A stretch of 64,000 nt of DNA, taken from assembly GCA_015680685.1 (NCBI GenBank), contig MNCI01005936.1:984581-1048580 (forward strand), read 5' to 3'. The notes below the pieces were generated by a model. It was not told the origin of the DNA. It did not search any database and worked only from the letters and a program-made list of their open reading frames with translations. This document shows, in pieces, positions 1 to 11,339 of this stretch (position 1 is its first letter; the number at the start of each line of letters is the position of its first letter). The DNA comes from Gnetum montanum. Its lineage: Eukaryota; Streptophyta; Gnetopsida; Gnetales; Gnetaceae. The translations under genes and the position numbers were made by a program.

Positions 1-1184
1 CTAAAGGAGAAAATATTAAATTACCCTACCTAAAATTTACATCACTATAGAAAGGGTGATCACATAGGTTTGATCTCCTAAACAAGCTCTAAATCCTAAG
101 CNCATTGAGAATTAAAAATAAAATATAAAAATATAATTTAACCAAAAATATAAATTATCCAAAGAAATCATAGTAAATGCAAAGTAGTACCCCATGTGTC
201 AAAAGGGGTTAGTATACTTGCTAAATCAAGACTCCAACAAAAGGGGTTAGTATACATGTGCTAAATTATGAGAAAATATAAATATTTAAAAATAATAAAA
301 TATAAACTATATAAAACTATTAAAAATACTACAACATGGAAAAATATTAAAATAAATAAAACTAGAAAGAAAAAAAAAGGAAAATGCCTTGGAAATTAGT
401 TGGATTATAGGTTTGAGAGTAATTTCAAACTTAATCTCCTTATTAGGAGTTAATCTAGGAAGTACTATTTAAAATACATCTAAGAAATTGTAGACCACTA
501 GAATCTAGTCCTTATCCTCTTTAGCCACATCATGCAGTGAGACCATATAACATCCATGATCTTCTTTGTACAAATTTTTGAACTTCTTGGTTATCACTTA
601 GTTGAGTTTGATGTCTTTTATTTACTTGGATTAAAACTTTTTGACAAGGAGATCAAAATATGAGGGTTTTATTTGTAAAATTTAAACATATTCCATACTT
701 AGAAAATTAGTTTATTTCAAGAATTATATCATACTCTCCAAGGTTCATCACCATAAGGTCTTTAGTCCACTGATATCCCTAAATTTTTGTTTTAGTTGAA
801 GGTAGAATATATTAAATCACTATATTAGTGAAGTTAGCTCATTGAATCACTAGGGATAAATACATAGTATAGGTTTAAGATGTAACTAGCTCATAATCCT
901 AGGATCCATAAAAGAATGAATAGCTCTAGGATTAAATAGTATTAAGAACAAAGAATTATAAGTATTACCTATTGTTTCCATGATTGTGTTCAATTATTCA
1001 TTAATTAGTTGATCTATTAAAGCTTAGTTTCTTCAATTACATCTTACATCCTTGTTTTTTTTCCCATCATTCTTACCTTGCTATTTGGATGTTGGGGTCT
1101 TGTTTGCTTTATTCCTAGTTATCTTAATTGGGTGTTTTTATTATTTACATTGAGGTTTACTACATGCATGATAATTTAAATACT
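1..1184. other. AT-rich stretch without a recognisable gene
   Basis: Very AT-rich sequence with stops in all frames; one N at position 102. It lies on the 3' side (element sense) of the minus-strand gag remnant of element V, so it is probably further decayed sequence of that element. No domain, LTR end or RNA gene could be recognised. Confidence 0.4.
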
Positions 1185-1802
1185 TATACCTAAGATATCC
1201 TTACTACTTGCAAGCATAGCATCTATGATCATTTGGGTTATTTCTTTCTTTAGAAGTTATATCTAGCTTATAGATCCTAGGCTTAATTGGTGAAGAACAA
1301 TTCTTTCTCTTTTCTAAGTCTTGATTCTCCTTATTGTTCAAACCCAAACTCCTTTCTATCATTAAAGCTTTCATAAAAGGCACCTCATTTTTGTTAACCA
1401 AAGTGGAATTAAGGATACTTAAATGAGCTCAATCAATCATAAGATAAAGTGATTTATCATATCCTCTTCATCCTTACAAAGGTGGGATGAAAAATGTTAT
1501 AACTGGATAAATTTAGCATTATACTTTAAAATAGTAAGGTCAACTTGCTGTAAGTTCGATAGCTTCTTGGCATTAGCCCTTATAAAATTCTTAGATACAT
1601 ACCTCTTCTTGAAAAGTTTCACAAATTTAACATACTCTACCTCCAAGTCTTCTCAACCTTTTACCACTCTTATTATTTATCATTGGTGATTGACTATATC
1701 TTTGACCTGATTTGTAGCCAATAAAGTTTGTTGTATTGTAGCATAATTGATAAGTTGAAAAGATTCTTCTATCTTCCTTAATCCTTCTAAGGCTATTACT
1801 AG
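1185..1802 (-). pseudogene. Element V: Ty3/gypsy gag remnant, 3' part
   Basis: Read on the minus strand, about 1440-1650 gives a Retrotrans_gag-like run: a lysine-arginine-tyrosine motif (KKRYVS), then residues resembling the family pattern of an aligned F-x-x-R-Y, a 'LxxLxQ' block and a 'KFIQL-HFSSHL' block followed by an acidic DEED. A CYAC pair near 1190 with a later Cys may be a degraded zinc knuckle. Several in-frame stops make it a pseudogene. The gag differs from that of elements I-IV and looks more like a chromovirus-type gag. Its N-terminal half continues at 27535-27830; element I was inserted between them, duplicating AACTT. Confidence is good for gag, low for the lineage. Confidence 0.6.
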
Positions 1803-1807
1803 AACTT

Positions 1808-2679
1808 TGATGAAGTGTATTTTGTCTAGCTTTGATATCAGAGTCCTAATATCAGTTACTCGATATTGGGGACTAAGAAGCAATGTTGGATATATGATAT
1901 CGTAGGATGTGTGCCGACCTATAAAAATAACATTTGGATACATAGTTTGGGAGTCTTTTTGTCATAGTGTAGCAGAGAGCTTGTAGTTTTTCTTTTCCAA
2001 AGTTAGAATATTTTCCCAAGTGCCTGTAGTAGGAGTCATTAAATGTACAAATCTTTATTCGAGCATTGTTGTGCCTACACACATTAGTGTGTGTGACAAT
2101 AAAGATGAGCTTTATGATAAACCTTTCAACACTTTGGCTAGATTAAATATTTTCTTTATGCATTTAATGTTTTTTATAAAATTTCCTTTAATGCTTTAAG
2201 TAATTAAGTTAAATTAAGCTAGATTAAATAGCAATTAATCAAGCACATAAGTATGCCCACTTTAAGCATGCACATGACACTTGGTATTCCTAGTAATGCT
2301 TAAAATTTAGTTATCCAATAGTGTTATACATGTTCAGGATGTGTATAAAAAGTGAGACCAGATGCTTATGTTAGGATTAGCTAGACATTGGTTAGTTAGA
2401 TTAAATTAGTGATTAAATTAATTCATTATTTTCATCCTTTATCTTAAGTACTCAAAATATAAAACATAAAAATAATAAAAATCATATGCCTCAATTACAA
2501 TTAACCATACCTTTGCATATAACAAGTGTAATTGGGAAGACAATGAATGACTGTTAGGGCAAGTTCACTTCATAGAGGCTAGTGTACTAGAAGACAAAGG
2601 ATCTATGGAATTTGATTGGATCACATGTGAATGCTTAGTGATTCATATGGTTGAGTGTATGGGTATTTTCCTCTCATCA
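1808..2679 (+). repeat. 5' LTR of element I
   Basis: 872 bp, starting TGATGAAGTG and ending TCTCATCA. It aligns by eye along its length with 26675-27529, for instance both share a GTGTGCC block, 'GAAGTCTTTTTATCATAGTGTAG'-like text in the middle, and a C-rich/T-rich end 'GGGTATTTTC'. Preceded by AACTT at 1803-1807. Near its start it carries several GATATC/GATATT-like words. The many differences from the 3' copy indicate an old insertion. Confidence 0.9.
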
Positions 2680-2680
2680 T

Positions 2681-2698
2681 TGGTTTCATTACTGGGGA
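2681..2698 (+). promoter_or_regulatory. Primer-binding site of element I, probably tRNA-Asp type
   Basis: One base after the 5' LTR. It matches 12 of 18 positions of the plant tRNA-Asp-type site TGGCGCCGTTGCCGGGGA. Five of six differences are C-to-T or G-to-A transitions. The same site in element IV (48049-48066) and element II (24992-25009) supports the assignment. Confidence 0.65.
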
Positions 2699-2834
2699 CT
2701 CTTTTTGTTTGAAACATGTGCTATCTAGGCATAGTGAAAATCATTAAACATCATTGGAAGAACTCTAAGGTCAAAATCATTCTGCAAATAAATATAATAA
2801 TTTAAGCACACAGATATCTTATTTTAATTACAAA

Positions 2835-5250
2835 ATGTCTTCTTCTCATAGGCATAATGATACTAAACTACTAGTGCCTCAAGAATGCAGGGTGATATAT
2901 ACTCATCTAGATGAGTATGTTTTTGACTTCACCTTCATCTTGCATCAAGATGAACAACTACGGTGGTAGCATATGGAGGGAAAAATTATAATGCCTCTTG
3001 ATCTATCTATGTCCAAGACTCTGATCTAAACCATTAGGAAGTTGGACATCTAGGATCTTCAAGAAGAGTATGTTGTGCATGACCATGACTACTAGGACTA
3101 CTATCTCATTAAGACATAACGCAGGAGAGATTGAAACTAGGAGAAGCACCATGAGGCTATGAAGGGGAAACGGTTCACCAACCCCTTGTTCCTATTGAAA
3201 AAAAAATGACAATGAGGATCCTCCCTCTAGGGATTTTCACCATGAAGATTCACCACCCCTTGATATTGGTGATGGAAACTTGAACTTGAATCTTCAATCC
3301 ACTATCAACTATATGAGTTTAGACAAAAGTTGGAGTCAAAGAAAGGGTTTGGGAAAGCATCAAGATGAAAAGAGAGTTGAAGAATATGGCCATGACAAGT
3401 GTAGTGGAGGTGGTAGAAACCAAGGTGATGGCAATCCTCCTCCCTCTTCACCCTCTTCATTTGCATCTTATTCTTCCTCTTTTGGTTCTAACATATGCCA
3501 CAGAAAGAAAAACCATGATGAAGGTGAATAGAGGTACAATGATAATCGTAGAGACTACCATGAATGAAGGGGTAGTAGAGGACATCATAGGAATAATCAA
3601 AATAATGATGATGATGAGCCTTTACTTTCCACTCAAAGCATGCTAAACATTACAAAGGTAGTAGAAATTTCAACCATGCATGTGAAAGATAGTCAGATTA
3701 AGCAACTTGATATGAATAATATCCCTAGATTTTAGGGGGGATATAACTTTGATATACAAACATATCTTCAAGCCTTTCATGATGCCTATTTCTTATAGAA
3801 TATTGAAAATGATTGGCAGAAATTAAAGCTATTTCTCAGGATACTCAACAAGGAAGCAAAAAGCTGGTATCAGTCCTTAAAGCTAGGATCCACCCGTAGG
3901 TAGAGTACAATGCTAGAGTTATTCAATGATAAATATCAGATTTACTCAACAAGTATCTAATCTAAGAAGGTAGATCCAAGGATGGAAGTAAGGAACACAT
4001 GAACCCTTGGACACTACCATGGGTAGATACTATTCTCTCATATACTAATGCCTTGGCCATGACTATTCTTAGTGGGAACAACTTCATCATATCATAGATG
4101 GACTTAGATCATAAATGAGAAGAACTCTTGGGGTCTATGCCCAAGGAAGACTATTAAATCCTAGAACCCATTAGATCCAAAGGCTAATAAAGTATGTAGT
4201 AAAAGAATAAGGAGAGCTAAGGAAAAGGGAAAGTGCTAAGGAATATAAAAAAGATCATTCCGTTCAAAAAAGGGAGGTTCGATTTTGCACCAATGAGGAG
4301 AAGTCACCACTTGATAAGGAAGTGTAGTGAAAAACCTTGCCAATCTAAAAAATATATTTTTGATATATCATCCAATGTTAATAAATTATGGAAATATTTG
4401 GACAAAAAATTTTGAACTACTCTAAAAATCATAGAAGAATCAAGAGAGTAGAGTAGTGATTGTGATCATAGGAGGTGGAGAGAAGCCGAATGTGCCTACT
4501 AAAGGGGTAAAGGCAAAGCTGTTATAGTAGAATAAATTATGGAGATAGAATCAAATGATGGTGGTGGATGTGACATATGCCAATAAAAACATACTAAAGG
4601 ATGTTTTCCTATTGTGTCACACTTGCAAGGTTTTGGGGTGTACACACTAAATCCTAGACTGACAAGAAGGAAAGCACCTAGAAGATTATCCTATCCTCAA
4701 GGCAATCCTAGGTAGTTCCACAACAAAAAACCTACTATCCAAGTGGAGCTCCATCATAATCATATGAGTAGTACTAGTAGTGGTAGCATCCAAAGTCATG
4801 GGGAATGCCATCATCAAGGCAACAGTACCTTTATCGACAACCAAATCCATATGGGTACTATGTTCTGTAACCCATTTCTCTGTGTGACTCTTCTAGTCAT
4901 GCCACCTTTCAAGATCACTACTAACCTCTAGAGTATCACAAAACTCATTCTCCATCTACTCAAGGGGAGTCCCCACATCCATATTATCCTTCTCATTCTT
5001 TTGCATATGTCCCTCCACCCTCAACCTAGTTACTACCTGCTTCATCAATGTAGGGAGAAATTTTTCCTTGGTCACAACAACACAATGCAATGAGCGTTGT
5101 TAACTTATAACCGGCTCCTTAGCCAAGAGGTTTGAAAACTAGATCATGAAAAAGACCTTTTTTCTGAATCAATAGCCCAAATAAACCCTCACATACACCT
5201 ATAGTTGGCAACCCTACTTCTCCATCTTTCTTTACATCTAATTTTTTTGA
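2835..5250 (+). pseudogene. Element I gag
   Basis: The start ATG at 2835 opens a reading that begins MSSSHRHND and is matched at the start of gag in element IV (near 47906, where the ATG has become ATA). A Retrotrans_gag-like core lies at about 3730-4000, with AKSWYQSL followed by STMLELFNDKYQ, the usual W-Y-x-x-L and aromatic K-Y pattern. A zinc-knuckle-like Cys/His cluster is at 4569-4604 (CX2C-X3-H-X3-C), one residue shorter than a canonical CCHC knuckle, followed by a conserved FPIVSHLQ block. The role of the family is to form the virus-like particle and bind RNA. Multiple in-frame stops and frame changes break the frame. Confidence 0.75.
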
Positions 5251-5279
5251 GTTCCCTTCAAAGAAAACATCTTCCAAAG

Positions 5280-5720
5280 TACATATTGTCATGTTAATGC
5301 ATGTGATAAATGATTAGATAAAGGTTGGTCACTTTCCTAGGAAAATATATGATCTAAGAAGTCCCCTTATTTACCTTCAAATCACTAGGAATGAGCCTTG
5401 CAAGGCTCTTCTAGATTTAGGTTCAGGTGTTAATATGATTTTCCATGAGATGTATAAAGCCTAGAATTTGCCTCCAATTAGGAAGAGAAACATTCATTTT
5501 GAGTTAGCTAATTAGTCCATCATTGTTCCCTTGGAATTGGTGGAGGACATTGTGACCACCATTTGTAGGTGATCCTACATTGTCGATTTCTTGGTAATCC
5601 AAGTGGACAATTGTAAGGGGGACTTCCCAATCATCATGGAAAGGGCTTGGTTGAGCACTATTGATGCATGATTGGGTATCCAAGATCTTTCTCTCGAAAT
5701 CTCTTAAGAAAATGCATTTG
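5280..5720 (+). pseudogene. Element I aspartic protease domain
   Basis: Around 5410-5440 the reading gives LDLGSGVNMI, corresponding to the D-L-G-A-S active-site motif of plant Athila/Tat-type retropepsins, with Ser-Gly in place of Ala-Ser. About 220 bases on, MERAWLST matches the family's L-G-R-P-F-L block near the domain end. A retropepsin would cut the Gag-Pol polyprotein. Stops occur throughout (for example just before and after the first motif), so it is non-functional. The same domain occurs in element IV (44886-45460). Confidence 0.65.
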
Positions 5721-6229
5721 AAAAGATTGAGAAAAAGAAAGTTCCATCCATTACATATAATGATATAATTTGCAATTGTGTGTAGAAACTATGGACCATT
5801 AATAGTGTACCTATCAAAGCATGCAATCAATGTGTTGATATATCTAAAATTCAAAGGTTCTTGTACATAGCACAAAAAAGTAGAAGGGAATCTAGTGGCT
5901 AATAGTTGAGCTTGAGAGTAGCTTAACACTTTGCATGGAACCTACTAAGAGCCTAAATGTGCCTACATAGAAGGCATGGATGAACTAAAGCAAGTTCATC
6001 ACCAACTCTTCACCGATGAAATTGATGATACCAATTGGGAAGAGTTGGAAATTCTTGAAAATTTTAAACAAGAGCACCTTGAGTTGGAAACTCTACATAC
6101 CAACATGAAATATGCATTCTTAAAAAATGGGAAGCTAATAATAATTAATGCAAATATTGCTCCTAAAAAAATAGATGCTATTGAATGTGGTCAACAAATG
6201 GCTAATATTCTTTGCTTGGTCATATTCTG

Positions 6230-7560
6230 AACTTATAGGGATTGATTCTAGGATATTCCAACATCATATCTACACTGATCTAGCCATGAAGCTAAAGAGA
6301 AAATCGTAATAGTGATTGAACCCCACATTGAAGTAGATCATCATAGAAGAAATTGAACAACTCCTCAAGGTGGGATTTATCTATCCCATTGCAGATAGTA
6401 AGTGGGTTAGTCCACTCATGATTGTGCCCAAGAAAGATGGCAAGTGGTGGGTCTGTATTGATTTTTGGCTATTGAATATGGAAACATTCAAAGATCACTA
6501 TCCATTTCCATTTGTGAATCAAGTGTTGGACACTATTTCTAGAAATTGCTATTATAACTTCTTGGATGGTTATAGTGGCTATAACCAAGTCCAAATTGTG
6601 CTAGAGGATCAGGATAAAACAACATTCATGAGCCCCTAGGGGACTTTTGCATATCGAAAGATGCCTTTTGGTTTGTGCAATGATCATGCAACATTCTAAT
6701 GGTTGGTCTTGAGCATTTTTCAACAATAGATTGGTTGCATGGTGGAAGTCATCATGGATGACTTCTCCACCTATGATGCCACATTTGGGCAAGCCTTGGA
6801 CCACATTAAGCAAGTCATTAAAAGGTGTGTGGAGGTGAACCTTCAGCTCAATTGGTAGAAGAGCCATTTGATGGTCCATGAGGACATTGTACTAGGGCAA
6901 AAAATTTCTCAAGCAAGGATTGAGGTAGACCCTAAAAATATTAGGGTCATACAAGGAATTACTCATCAATTAGAAATGGTAAAAGATATTTAGTTAGCCC
7001 TTGGAAACACTAGTTACTATCAAAGATTTATAGATAATTTATTTAAGATTGCAAAATTTTTGCTTTACTAATAAAGAAAAATGCTTCATTTGTCTAGATT
7101 AAGGAATGTCAAAATGCATTCCAACAGTTGAAGAATAAACTTGTAGCAATTCCAATTCCATGAGCACCTGAGTAGTCTAGACCATTTCATATAATGATAG
7201 ATACATTAGATTATGCCTTGGGGACCATGCTTACATATTTGGATGATTAAAAATGTCCTTATTACATCCATTACACAAGCCAAAGCATTGTGTGTGCACA
7301 GCTAAACTACACCACCATAGAAAAAGAATTTATGGTAGTGGTGTTTGCCTTTGAAAAATTTAGGCACTATGTGCTTGGATACAAGGTGTTCATGAAAATG
7401 GATCATAGTGCAATTTACTTCCTAATGAATAAGCCAACAATGAGCTCTCATGTCATATGGTGGCTAGTGATCTTGTAGGAATTCGATCTTACAATGGTAG
7501 ATTGAAATGAATTATGAATGTGATCGTTGACCACTTGTCTTGGTTGAGATGAGATAATAA
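6230..7560 (+). pseudogene. Element I reverse transcriptase and RNase H
   Basis: The clearest coding remnant of element I. The reading at 6370-6639 contains VGFIYPIADSKWVSP, VPKKDG, CIDF-LLN and FLDGYSGYNQ, the fingers and palm motifs of Ty3/gypsy RT. The catalytic x-M-D-D motif follows as IMDDF near 6755. RNase H is recognisable at 7290-7478 (NYTTIEKE, FRHYVLGYK, MDHSAIYFLMN), matching the family's T-E-K-E and D-H-x-A-L blocks. Together they would copy element RNA into DNA in the particle. Stop codons interrupt at several points, including just after TTFMSP and in the thumb. It is closely related to 43268-44445 of element IV. Confidence 0.88.
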
Positions 7561-7619
7561 AGAGGAGAAAGCCCACTATCTGGCTATAACTAAACAATTA
7601 TCTACTAAGCCATAATGAT

Positions 7620-8880
7620 ATGATGGAATTCTCACCTATCTTCTCAGTTAAGAGATGCCATAAGAGTTGGACTGTAGGAAGGAACAACAATTTCTGCACT
7701 AGGTGAAATGCTTCATAGAGATCAATGGTCACCTCTACAAGGTGTGTGCCGATGGCTTAGTTCATTGGTGTGTCCTTCATGCTCATCAACTGTAGGTTCT
7801 TCAAGATGCTTATGAGGGTCCTTGTGGGGGCCACTATATAAGAAGATGCATACCCATTAAGATCCTAATGGTAGGGTATTACTGGCCAACACTTTTTAGG
7901 GACACCCATCAATTTTTCTACTCCTGTGAATGTTGCCAAAATGATGATGGAATGATCGCTTGTATGGAGAATCCTTAGTAGTGGATCCAACCATTGGAAC
8001 CCTTCGACATTTGGGGCATCATGCCCATGTTAAATGGAAAGGCATACATCATAATCATTATTGACTCTTGTATAAAATGGGTAGAAGCAAGAGTCATCAT
8101 TAACTATACATTTTTTACTATTACTCAATTTGTACAATAGAATGTTGTAAATAAGTTTGGTGTGCCATGTGCATTAATTTCTCATAATGAAACCCACTTC
8201 ACAAGCCCTACCTTTTGGAAGCTCATCCAACACTTGGTGGTTAAGCATAAATTAATAACACCTTATCATCCCCAAGCCAATAGTTAGGCTAAGGTTACAA
8301 ATAGGGAAATCACTAAGATCTTAACAAGAATAGTTAGAAAATATAGGAGAGACTAGAGCATGAAAATTAATGATGCCCTTTGGGCTTACCAATCCAGTTG
8401 GAAGCTCCTTATAGGTTACTCTTCTTATGATTTGATGTATGGAAAGTTTCTAACTCTTCCTATTTAATTCGAGCTCTATACACTTTCAATAACCTATGAC
8501 CTTAAACCTTGACTTAAGTCTAGGACAAAAAGAAAGATTAATGAATCTCAACCTACTATACAAAAGCAATTGGTGAGCCTATCATCTAATGAGTTGCACA
8601 AAGCATTTAACAAAAAACACCATGACCATAGAATTAGGAGAGTCAAATTTCAACTAGGAGATAAGCTTCTCTATTGGAACCCCACACATGTACCACAACA
8701 AACAAAGTTCCAAACACTATGTAAGTGCCCTTATATTATTTCCAAAACCTTTCCTTCTGGGGCCATGTTGATCTACAAACCTAAGAGCCTAGACAAGAAA
8801 CAACTGGTCAACATGCAATAAATTAAACCTTTCCATGAGTATAAGGAAGCTCATGGTCACAACACCTACTTAGATGGACA
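7620..8880 (+). pseudogene. Element I integrase with C-terminal domain
   Basis: An HHCC-like zinc region (CECCQ near 7930) precedes the catalytic core. The core keeps PLEPFDIWG, NGKAYI, KWVEA and YHPQAN, but relative to element IV six codons are missing after FDIWG, including the first Asp of the D-D-E triad; the second Asp position reads ISHN and the Glu position is Lys. The C-terminal part (8570-8821) has FQLGDKLLYWN and CPYIISKTFPSGA, the G-D/L-L-Y and S-G-A blocks of plant Ty3/gypsy integrases. No chromodomain was seen. The missing catalytic residues make the enzyme inactive. Confidence 0.82.
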
Positions 8881-10245
8881 ACCACACTTGATTTTTTGAA
8901 TCTCCTCCTTCCAACGTAGTCATGTGGGAGATGGACATCCATGCTAATCATATAAATGGCTTCTCAATTTTTTTTGTTTTTTCTTTTAAACATTTTTATT
9001 TTACACCCTTTTAGCTTTTCTACTTTTTAAAATTTTAAACCATTTTTTTTTGTTTTACAGCATTGTTAACATATTTTATTTTTCTTGAATATTTTAAAAT
9101 TTCTTGTAAATTTTTCTTTATTTTGGTGTGATTTTCTTATTGTGTTCTAATAATAATATGCCTCATTGCCAACAAGGTATAGTGTGGTTTGCTTGATGTG
9201 GGCATGTGCTATTCAATTATTTGATTATTAGTGTTTCAATTCTAGTTTGGAATTTCATTATTGATAACTAAGACATGGTTTCTTTTTCATGAAATAGGTA
9301 GTGAGTCCATCTCCTCCACCCATCCACAAACTCTATGGTTTTCCTTATTTTAAAAACATGAGGTCCTTTTTCATTAATAAAACCTTAACAAAATTGTAAC
9401 CTTGGTAGTTTTTGGACTTGGAAAGTATTCAAGGCCTTGAACATGGTGTGACTCTAAGGGTAATCAATATCCTTTGTACCTTTCTACTTACTTGGGTGCT
9501 TAAGTGTTTTCATGGATTTCTTATCATTCTATTTTGACCAATAACATGAAGTTGAATAAGCCTTTGAATGGTGTGGTTCCCATACAAATAATAATAATAA
9601 TAATAATAGCAAAAAAGAGAAAAAAATTATGAAAATTTAAAGCACATCCCTTAGATAAAATAAACAAGCTACAAGCATTGGTTATGGAACTAGAAAGACA
9701 TGATACCCATGCTTGAAGATTCCCCCTAAATAAGAACCTTTTTCACTCCTTGCTTCTATTTTCTTCTTAAATAAGGAATGGTGTTTGATTTGTGGGAGCA
9801 CTCTTGTGTCTCAAAGAGGTGGATTGATCTTAGAGTAGCGATGTGAATTCATTGAACGTGGCTGATTTTGGTTTGGACTAAGGATGGATTTTATCAGGTC
9901 ATTTAACTACAAAATTCATGAGGCACTTCATGTGACCTTACTTGGAAACTCCATTCCACTTTTTCTCTCTCATCTCACCTCACTAGCACTGTTCATGTCC
10001 TTATTTGATGCCTTGGTTTGATGTGTCAAAATTCATAGGTAGTTTCTTTTGGGTTTTCATACTTAACTTTCTATAACCATTAATCATCCATGGGGCCCAT
10101 GGGCTCCTTAGTTTAAGGATATGCAACAACAATAAAGGGCATGTGCCTACTTTGGGGAGGATATGCTTACATACCTTTTATTTTGGATAGTTAAGTTCTT
10201 TATCCCTAGGCATTCTCACAATCAAATCCTTTTGTGTGCCCCATT
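8881..10245 (+). other. Element I 3' non-coding region
   Basis: AT-rich sequence downstream of integrase with no open frame. Segments match, in order and on the other strand, the same region of element IV (about 41790 down to 40430), for instance the CATGCTAA...ATGGCTTCTCA block just after pol and a TTGGTTTGATGTGT block near 10015. Contains a short (AAT)n microsatellite at about 9587-9608. The region is cut at 10250 by element II and resumes at 25893. Confidence 0.6.
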
Positions 10246-10250
10246 AATGA

Positions 10251-11130
10251 TGATGAGCAACTAGGTACCCCTACACCCAACCATATGAATCACAAGCAAT
10301 TACGCATGATCTAGTCAAATTTCGTAGATGGAACTAGTTATACATCTAAATCATTATGCTTTGATCATAGTTTGCTATCTTCCCACTTGGACTAGTGGTA
10401 GCTTTGTCATGTATGGCTTAGTCCAAAGTGAGGTATATGATGTTGTCTAATCCTATGCTGCTCGAATGACAATAAAGAGATAAATTAACTAAGCTAATGA
10501 ATAATGGAAAATAAGATCTAAACTAGCCTATGTGTGATAAGTATTTGTCCCTAATCATCTATACACACCTTGAACTTCGTATAACTATTGTTAGGATTTC
10601 CAAGTGTACATCACTGGGTATGCCAAATGATACACTATTGGATTACCAAGTACTTACACTTAAGCTCTCGTGATTAAGTCATACTCATTCCAGTTAACAT
10701 CAGGAATAGTAAATAGCAATAAAGGAAAAAATTAACTAAAAAAATAATAAATAATTAAAATAATTAAAGTAAAAATAAATCTAAGTGAATGCGGCAATGA
10801 TGAAAGTAATCTTGATCTTTATTTCTAGTCATGTAACATGTCCAAGTACATCACACTTGAACAAATGTGTCATATGATTACAAGCATCACATTGTGGGCA
10901 TGCATTAGGGATAACAAAACTTTAATTCAGAAATCTAAGAAAGACTATCAAAAACTGAGAACTAAAACTATGTCCCAATTGTGCATGCAAGTATTGTATT
11001 TATAGGCTAGCATGGAAGAGACGATATTAGATATCTAACATTATTTCTTGGGACCCAATATCACATATTTGATATTGAAGCCCTGATATTAAATATGCAA
11101 TATCAAGGTTGACACAATGATGACACATCA
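10251..11130 (-). repeat. 3' LTR of element II (left copy)
   Basis: 880 bp between TGATGAGCAA and GACACATCA. Matches 25011-25887 almost throughout. A minus-strand TATA-like box (CTATAAATAC) lies at about 10996-11005. Between it and the LTR's U3 start are repeated GATATT/GATATC words (11023-11110). Confidence 0.9.
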
Positions 11131-11142
11131 TACCCCCATGCC
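11131..11142 (-). promoter_or_regulatory. Polypurine tract of element II
   Basis: On the minus strand the sequence next to the 3' LTR reads ATGGGGGTA directly before TGATG. The same GGGGGTA tract precedes the 3' LTRs of I and III, and a variant (GGCGGTA) that of IV. It fixes the element's orientation as minus. Confidence 0.8.
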
Positions 11143-11339
11143 TGAATAAAAAATTATCCTCGAGTTAAATAAAATGAGGAACAAGTTCTTGACAAAAATT
11201 GATGGAAAGGTATGGAGTTATTAACTAACTTAGACAAAAAAAAAATGGACTTATACATGCCATATAGGTGTTTACAAAAAATTGGATACAAAATTATAAA
11301 ACATAATTTGGGGAAGCTCATGTGGTTCTTGGAGGCAGT

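Noticed and set aside
3280-3646. Two overlapping plus-strand frames in element I
   Set aside because: Short open pieces within the decayed gag, not separate genes.
8570-8820. Chromodomain at the integrase C-terminus of element I
   Set aside because: The reading matches the G-D/L-L-Y and S-G-A module only; no chromodomain aromatic cage pattern seen.
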